From assembly GCF_031846415.1 (NCBI RefSeq), contig NZ_JAVRHT010000020.1, forward strand, positions 6,295-70,294: a stretch of DNA of 64,000 nucleotides, written 5' to 3'. Shown here in pieces: positions 60,213-64,000 of this stretch. The position numbers and the translations under genes are program-made. The number at the start of each line of letters is the position of its first letter. Within the stretch, counting starts at the first letter, position 1. The notes beneath the pieces were generated by a model. The model was not told the DNA's origin, did no database searches, and was given only the letters and a program-made list of their open reading frames with translations. The DNA is from Rubrivirga litoralis. Its GTDB lineage: Bacteria; Bacteroidota; Rhodothermia; Rhodothermales; Rubricoccaceae.

Positions 60213-61226
60213 GTCGTCGTAGCCGTCGAGGACGTGGTCCCAGTCCCAGCCCTCGCCCTCGACGAGGCCCAGGAGCATCCGGCGGCGGCGGTCGCAGACG
60301 TCCTCGCGGAGCGCCTCGTGGTAGGCCTCGTCCGAGCACGCGGGGTACCCGTCGCGGCGGAGGCCGTCGAGCGACGGCGGCGGCGGCGCCTCGCTCGACG
60401 GCCCCGTGGACTGGTCTTCGAGCCGGTCGAGGAGCGTGTCGATGGCGGCGCGGGCGGGGTGGAACGCGCCCGGGCTCAGGCAGTCGCCGGAGAGCCCGTG
60501 CTCGGCGATCGACAGGGCCTCGTCGAGCGCGGCCAGCGACGGCGCCAGCGCCTCGCGCCGGCGCGAACCGCGGAAGTGGTGGAGGACCGGGTAGGCCAGG
60601 TGCTGCTGGGCCAGCGTCGTGAGCGCCGGCGTGAGCCCGACGAGGTGCTGCTCGAAGGCGCTGCACCCCCGGTCGAGGTCCCACATCGTGCGGATGATCT
60701 CCTCCGGCGTCTCGCCGAGCCCCCACAGCGCGGCCGCCGTGCCCCGCCGGTCGACGGCGGCCTGGAGGACCGGGAGCACGTACGAGATGGCGAGGCTGAG
60801 CAGGATGAGCCCCGAGAGCGAGGCCGTCGTCGTGAGCATCTGCCACACGGCCCCCTCCGGCTGGTAGTCGCCCAGGCCCAGCGTGACGAGCGTGTAGCCG
60901 ACGAAGTAGATCCGCGACCACAGCCCGGCCGGCGCGCCCGTGGTCGCGCTCACGATGGCACCGTCGGAGGCCAGGAACACGAGCGTCCACCCCGCCCACA
61001 GCAGGACGGTCCACGAGAAGATGGCCAGGAGCAGGACCACGAGCCCGAGCTGGCTGAAAAAGAAGCCCGACACGCGCTGCCCGGTCTGGCTCTGCGTGAA
61101 CAGCCATGCGCCCCGGCTGAGCTGCTTCGTGAGTGGCCCGCCGCCCCGCCCGAGCGTCGTGTAGAGGGCGTCGTAGAGGGCGAGGCCGACCAGGAGGAGG
61201 CCGGGGGGGAGGAGCCAGATCTGCAT
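60210..61226 (-). CDS. Potassium-channel-like membrane protein (two-pore-loop type)
   Basis: A 338-aa protein starting at the ATG at 61226. Helices at residues 3-20, 55-85, 100-125 (pore) and 135-165; the pore motif YTLVTLGLGDYQPEG contains a TLGLGD selectivity filter (T-x-G-x-G variant). The C-terminal 170 residues are cytosolic, helical and Glu/Asp/Arg-rich, with no RCK domain seen. It faces the M28 peptidase gene with 78 bases between start codons. Probably a K+ or related cation channel. Confidence 0.82.
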   Translation of the reverse strand: MQIWLLPPGLLLVGLALYDALYTTLGRGGGPLTKQLSRGAWLFTQSQTGQRVSGFFFSQLGLVVLLLAIFSWTVLLWAGWTLVFLASDGAIVSATTGAPAGLWSRIYFVGYTLVTLGLGDYQPEGAVWQMLTTTASLSGLILLSLAISYVLPVLQAAVDRRGTAAALWGLGETPEEIIRTMWDLDRGCSAFEQHLVGLTPALTTLAQQHLAYPVLHHFRGSRRREALAPSLAALDEALSIAEHGLSGDCLSPGAFHPARAAIDTLLDRLEDQSTGPSSEAPPPPSLDGLRRDGYPACSDEAYHEALREDVCDRRRRMLLGLVEGEGWDWDHVLDGYDD

Positions 61227-61304
61227 GCGCGCGGGCGGGGCGGAGCGGGAGGGGCGGGGTGGCCGTACCATCGCCACACGTACCACGCCAACCGCCCTAC
61301 GCCG

Positions 61305-62771
61305 ATGCGGCTCCCACGCCTTTTCGTCTTCGCTGCCCTCCTCCCCGCCGCCGCGCTCGCTCAGCCCGGCGTCGACGCCAACCGGCCGACGGACCGGCCG
61401 TGGCCGGACTCCCTCGTTGGCGGGACCGCCCCGCCCGCGGACGTGCAGCGCCTCTACGCCGTGGCCGCGGCCGTCGACGCCGACCGGATCGAGGCCAATG
61501 TCCGGCGCCTCGCCGGCTTCGGGACGCGGCACACGCTGTCCGACACCGTGAGCGATACGCGCGGGATCGGCGCGGCGAGGCGGTGGATCCGGGCCGAGTT
61601 CGAGCGGATCTCGGCGGCCTGCGGCGGGTGCCTGGAGGTCGTCGAGCAGCGCCGGGTGATCTCGGGCGAGCGCCGCATCCCCGAGCCGGTCGAGGTCGTC
61701 AACGTCCTCGCCATCCAGCGTGGGACGGCCGACCCGGACCGCTACGTGGTCATGTCGGGCGACATCGACAGTCGGGCGTCCGACGCGCTCGACGCGACGA
61801 GCGACGCGCCGGGCGCCAACGACAACGCGAGCGGGATGGCCGGCGCCATCGAGGCGGCCCGCGTGCTCAGCCAGTACGAGTTCCCCGGGACGATCGTCTA
61901 CACCGGACTGAGCGGGGAGGAGCAGGGCCTGTTCGGCGGCCAGATCATGGCCGAGACCGCGCGCGCCGAGGGCTGGCGCATCGAGGCCGTCCTCAACAAC
62001 GACATGATCGGCAACAGCTGCGGGATCGACGGCGTGTGCGACAACACGAGCGCCCGCGTCTTTTCCGAGGCCACGCGCCCGACCGAGACTGAGCAGGAGG
62101 CCCGCCTCCGCCGGTTCACGGGCGGCGAGGTCGACGGGCCGAGCCGGAACCTCGCCCGCGCCATCGACCGCCTGGCCGACCAATACGTCCGCAACCTGGA
62201 CGTGATGATGGTCTACCGGCTCGACCGCTTCGGGCGGGGCGGCCACCACACGCCGTTCACGAACGTGGGCTACCCGGGCGTCCGCATCATGGAGACGCAC
62301 GAGCACTACGACCGCCAGCACCAGGACCTGCGCACCGAGGCCTACCCCGACGGCACGCCGCGCCACTACGGCGACACGGTCGAGTACGTCGACTTCGACT
62401 ACGCGGCCAAGCTCACGGCCCTCAACGCGGTCGCGCTGGCCGCCTTCGCCGGCGCCCCCGCCCCGCCCTCAGGCGTGACGATCGAGGGCGCCGTCCGGCC
62501 GTCGACGACGCTCCGGTGGGAGCGGCCGGACGCGGCGGAGAACCCGCAGCTCGCCGGGTTCCGCGTGAACTGGCGGCTCACGACGAGCCCGCAGTGGGAG
62601 CGCTCCGTGTTCGTCCCCGACAACGGCGAGGCCGAGCAGCACTACACGCTGGGGAACGTGGTCATCGACAACTACCTGTTCGGCGTGTCGAGCGTGGCCG
62701 CCGACGGGAGCGAGAGCCCGGTCGTGTTCCCCGGCGCGATCGGCGCGTTCGACTACGCGCCGGGCGAGTAG
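61305..62771 (+). CDS. Secreted M28 zinc aminopeptidase-like protein with FN3-like C-terminus
   Basis: A 488-aa protein, signal peptide cleaved near ALAQP. M28 motifs are present: GANDNASGMAGAIEA (second zinc ligand Asp), LSGEEQGLFGG (Glu base and ligand), LNNDMIGNS and the terminal His in METHEHYDRQ. The first ligand position, usually His in SGHxDS, is Asp here (SGDIDSR). Residues 400-480 form a fibronectin-type-III-like domain. It probably trims peptides outside the inner membrane. Divergent from the channel gene. Confidence 0.85.
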   Translation: MRLPRLFVFAALLPAAALAQPGVDANRPTDRPWPDSLVGGTAPPADVQRLYAVAAAVDADRIEANVRRLAGFGTRHTLSDTVSDTRGIGAARRWIRAEFERISAACGGCLEVVEQRRVISGERRIPEPVEVVNVLAIQRGTADPDRYVVMSGDIDSRASDALDATSDAPGANDNASGMAGAIEAARVLSQYEFPGTIVYTGLSGEEQGLFGGQIMAETARAEGWRIEAVLNNDMIGNSCGIDGVCDNTSARVFSEATRPTETEQEARLRRFTGGEVDGPSRNLARAIDRLADQYVRNLDVMMVYRLDRFGRGGHHTPFTNVGYPGVRIMETHEHYDRQHQDLRTEAYPDGTPRHYGDTVEYVDFDYAAKLTALNAVALAAFAGAPAPPSGVTIEGAVRPSTTLRWERPDAAENPQLAGFRVNWRLTTSPQWERSVFVPDNGEAEQHYTLGNVVIDNYLFGVSSVAADGSESPVVFPGAIGAFDYAPGE

Positions 62772-62901
62772 GGCTGCCCCGCCCGCCGCCCCGCCCGGCG
62801 ACGCGGGGCGGGGTGGTCGGGCTCAGGGCCGCCCTGGCCGGTGGCTTGCGGGGATCGCCGGCCCGCGCAGCGGGTAGATCCCGGCCCCTCCCGCTCCCGA
62901 G

Positions 62902-63378
62902 ATGACCCGCCCGCTCGCCCTCCCCGCCCTGGCGGCACTCGCCGCCCTCGCCGCCTGCACCGACGCCCCGCCCGAAGGCGCCGCGGCAACCGCCCCGCCC
63001 CCCGGCGCCGTCGAGGTGGTGTCGAACGAGAGCGACGCCGCCGAGACCCCCGCCCGCCCCGCCCCCGCCGCCGTCGACACGACGCTCCCGCCGACGGTCA
63101 CGGTCGCCGGGCAGACCGTCCCCCGCCGGGCGTTCGTCGAGGATGTCGAGGCCGGCGAGCGCGTGTGCCACCTCACGCTCCGCACGGACGGGGGCGGGGT
63201 GGAGCAGGTTATGGGTGACTTCTCGCTGTGCGAGGGCCAGGCCATCCAGGGCGAGCGCGTCCAGATCGAGTACGCCACGGACGTGGTGCCGGCGGCGTCT
63301 TGCGTCGGCGACCCCGACTGCCTGGAGACCGAGACGGTCCCGTTTGCGGTGGTCGTCGACGTGATCGGGCGGCGGTGA
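62902..63378 (+). CDS. Lipoprotein of unknown function
   Basis: A 158-aa protein with signal MTRPLALPALAALAALAAC (lipobox LAAC), a Pro/Ala-rich linker to residue 55, and a beta-rich domain with three Cys after the lipidated one (RVCHL, LSLC-like, ASCVGDPDC). The Cys pattern suggests disulfides. No family recognised. Single gene after a short GC-rich spacer. Confidence 0.68.
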   Translation: MTRPLALPALAALAALAACTDAPPEGAAATAPPPGAVEVVSNESDAAETPARPAPAAVDTTLPPTVTVAGQTVPRRAFVEDVEAGERVCHLTLRTDGGGVEQVMGDFSLCEGQAIQGERVQIEYATDVVPAASCVGDPDCLETETVPFAVVVDVIGRR

Positions 63379-63409
63379 GGCGGTGGAGTAGGGAGGCAGG
63401 AGGCGCTCG

Positions 63410-63417
63410 TAGCTTCG
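63410..63417 (+). promoter_or_regulatory. Putative -7 box TAGCTTCG directly before the DUF6883-like gene
   Basis: Only 4 bases before the start codon, so the mRNA may begin at or near the ATG (leaderless). Confidence 0.45.
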
Positions 63418-63421
63418 GTGC

Positions 63422-63766
63422 ATGACCGTCCCGAACGCAGAGGGTGCCGTCGTCCCACCCGAGAAGCTGACGGACTACCTCCTCGCGCTCTCGCATCCCG
63501 TCGGCGGGTCGAAAGCCCGCTTCTTCCGGGCGCACGGGTTCGACGACAACAACGCGGACCTGCTGGCCGATGGTCTCCGCCGTATCGTCACCGGCGCACC
63601 CGCGTCGGTCCGACCGACCCCGTTCGGGACGAAGTACGTCGCCGCCGGTGATCTTCCCACGCCGCGCGGCACCGTCGTCCTGATCGAGACCGTCTGGATC
63701 GTCGAGCCGCCCGATGAGCGTCCGCGGCTCGTCACGGCGTATCCTGTGGACACGAGCCGACCCTGA
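63422..63766 (+). CDS. DUF6883-like protein, toxin-antitoxin-like pair
   Basis: A 114-aa protein, MTVPNAEGAVVPPEKLTDYL then HPVGGSKARFFRAHGFDDNN and TVVLIETVWIVEP. This resembles DUF6883, a small protein often encoded next to DUF4926. The following gene starts 4 bases after its stop. The pair looks like a compact toxin-antitoxin-type module, but no activity has been assigned. Confidence 0.68.
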   Translation: MTVPNAEGAVVPPEKLTDYLLALSHPVGGSKARFFRAHGFDDNNADLLADGLRRIVTGAPASVRPTPFGTKYVAAGDLPTPRGTVVLIETVWIVEPPDERPRLVTAYPVDTSRP

Positions 63767-63770
63767 CCCC

Positions 63771-63998
63771 ATGATCCGCGAACTCGGCACAGTCGTGCTG
63801 GCGCACGACCTCCCGGACCTCGGTTTAGAGGAGGGGGACGTCGGTGCGGTCGTCTACGTCTACGACGGCGGCCGCGCGGTCGAGGTGGAGTTCGTCTCGG
63901 GCTCGGGGGCTACGGTCGCTGTCGAGACGCTGCGGGCGTCGGACGTGCGTCCGCTCGGGGACAGCGAGATCCTCCACGCCCGCGCCCTCGCCGCCTGA
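63771..63998 (+). CDS. DUF4926 protein, partner of the DUF6883-like gene
   Basis: A 75-aa beta-rich protein, MIRELGTVVLAHDLPDLGLE with GDVGAVVYVYDGGRAVEVEF, matching the SH3-like DUF4926 family. Stop at 63996, almost the window edge. Adjacent to and coupled with the DUF6883-like gene, as in other genomes. Confidence 0.75.
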   Translation: MIRELGTVVLAHDLPDLGLEEGDVGAVVYVYDGGRAVEVEFVSGSGATVAVETLRASDVRPLGDSEILHARALAA

Positions 63999-64000
63999 CC

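Overview
The window reads as chromosomal DNA of a very GC-rich, aerobic, Gram-negative member of the Rhodothermota/Bacteroidota, most likely close to Rubricoccaceae such as Rubrivirga (inference). The clues are a type IX secretion sorting domain on the first gene, the rpmB-rpmG-DUF4295 ribosomal cluster, many lipoproteins with short lipobox signals, weak or absent Shine-Dalgarno sequences, and a recurring TAGGTTCG/TAGCTTCG box upstream of genes that resembles the Bacteroidota -7 element TAnnTTTG. No phage, insertion sequence, CRISPR array or integrase was seen.

Layout. 1-6.1 kb: secreted subtilase (partial), lipoprotein trehalase, ABC exporter, FKBP lipoprotein. 6.1-14.6 kb, minus strand: DUF421, MBL-fold hydrolase, cupin, a glutaryl-CoA-dehydrogenase-like enzyme, a small Cys protein, RidA/SnoaL-like pair, then a cluster of aminoglycoside-phosphotransferase-like kinase, alpha/beta hydrolase and ACAD10/11-type acyl-CoA dehydrogenase that probably handles hydroxyacyl-CoAs. 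14.7-21.9 kb: hybrid histidine kinase, SDR, lipoprotein, DHA2 exporter, FAD monooxygenase, cupin. 22-26.5 kb: membrane proteins, a toxin-antitoxin pair with a truncated toxin, and an active/inactive M16 peptidase pair. 26.6-28.2 kb: tRNA-Pro, tRNA-Arg, tRNA-Cys and ribosomal proteins L28 and L33. 28.7-37.2 kb: outer-membrane and lipoproteins, plus a very large NtrY-like kinase. 37.4-43.9 kb, minus strand: housekeeping run serA, efp, accB, accC, gcvH, guaA. 44-52.7 kb: second hybrid kinase, PcrA/UvrD helicase, DUF5335, Dps, PhoD-type phosphatase. 52.8-64 kb: two acidic unknown proteins, B12-dependent ribonucleotide reductase, HNH nuclease plus HicB-like antitoxin, NhaP antiporter, ion channel, M28 peptidase, lipoprotein, and a DUF6883/DUF4926 pair.

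The most unusual aspect is the repeat landscape. An 11-mer, GGGCGGGGCGG, and its complement are scattered through almost every spacer and many coding linkers, often as inverted pairs that form hairpins. Three other short-repeat types (7-bp GTAC repeats, palindromes followed by CTAC, and 7-8 bp tandem/inverted repeats) begin exactly at stop codons of otherwise unrelated genes, and in several cases supply the stop codon itself. Together they look like a genome-wide system of 3'-end or intercistronic elements. The gene content is otherwise mainly housekeeping, with small defence-like or toxin-antitoxin-like islands at 23.1, 57.4 and 63.4 kb.
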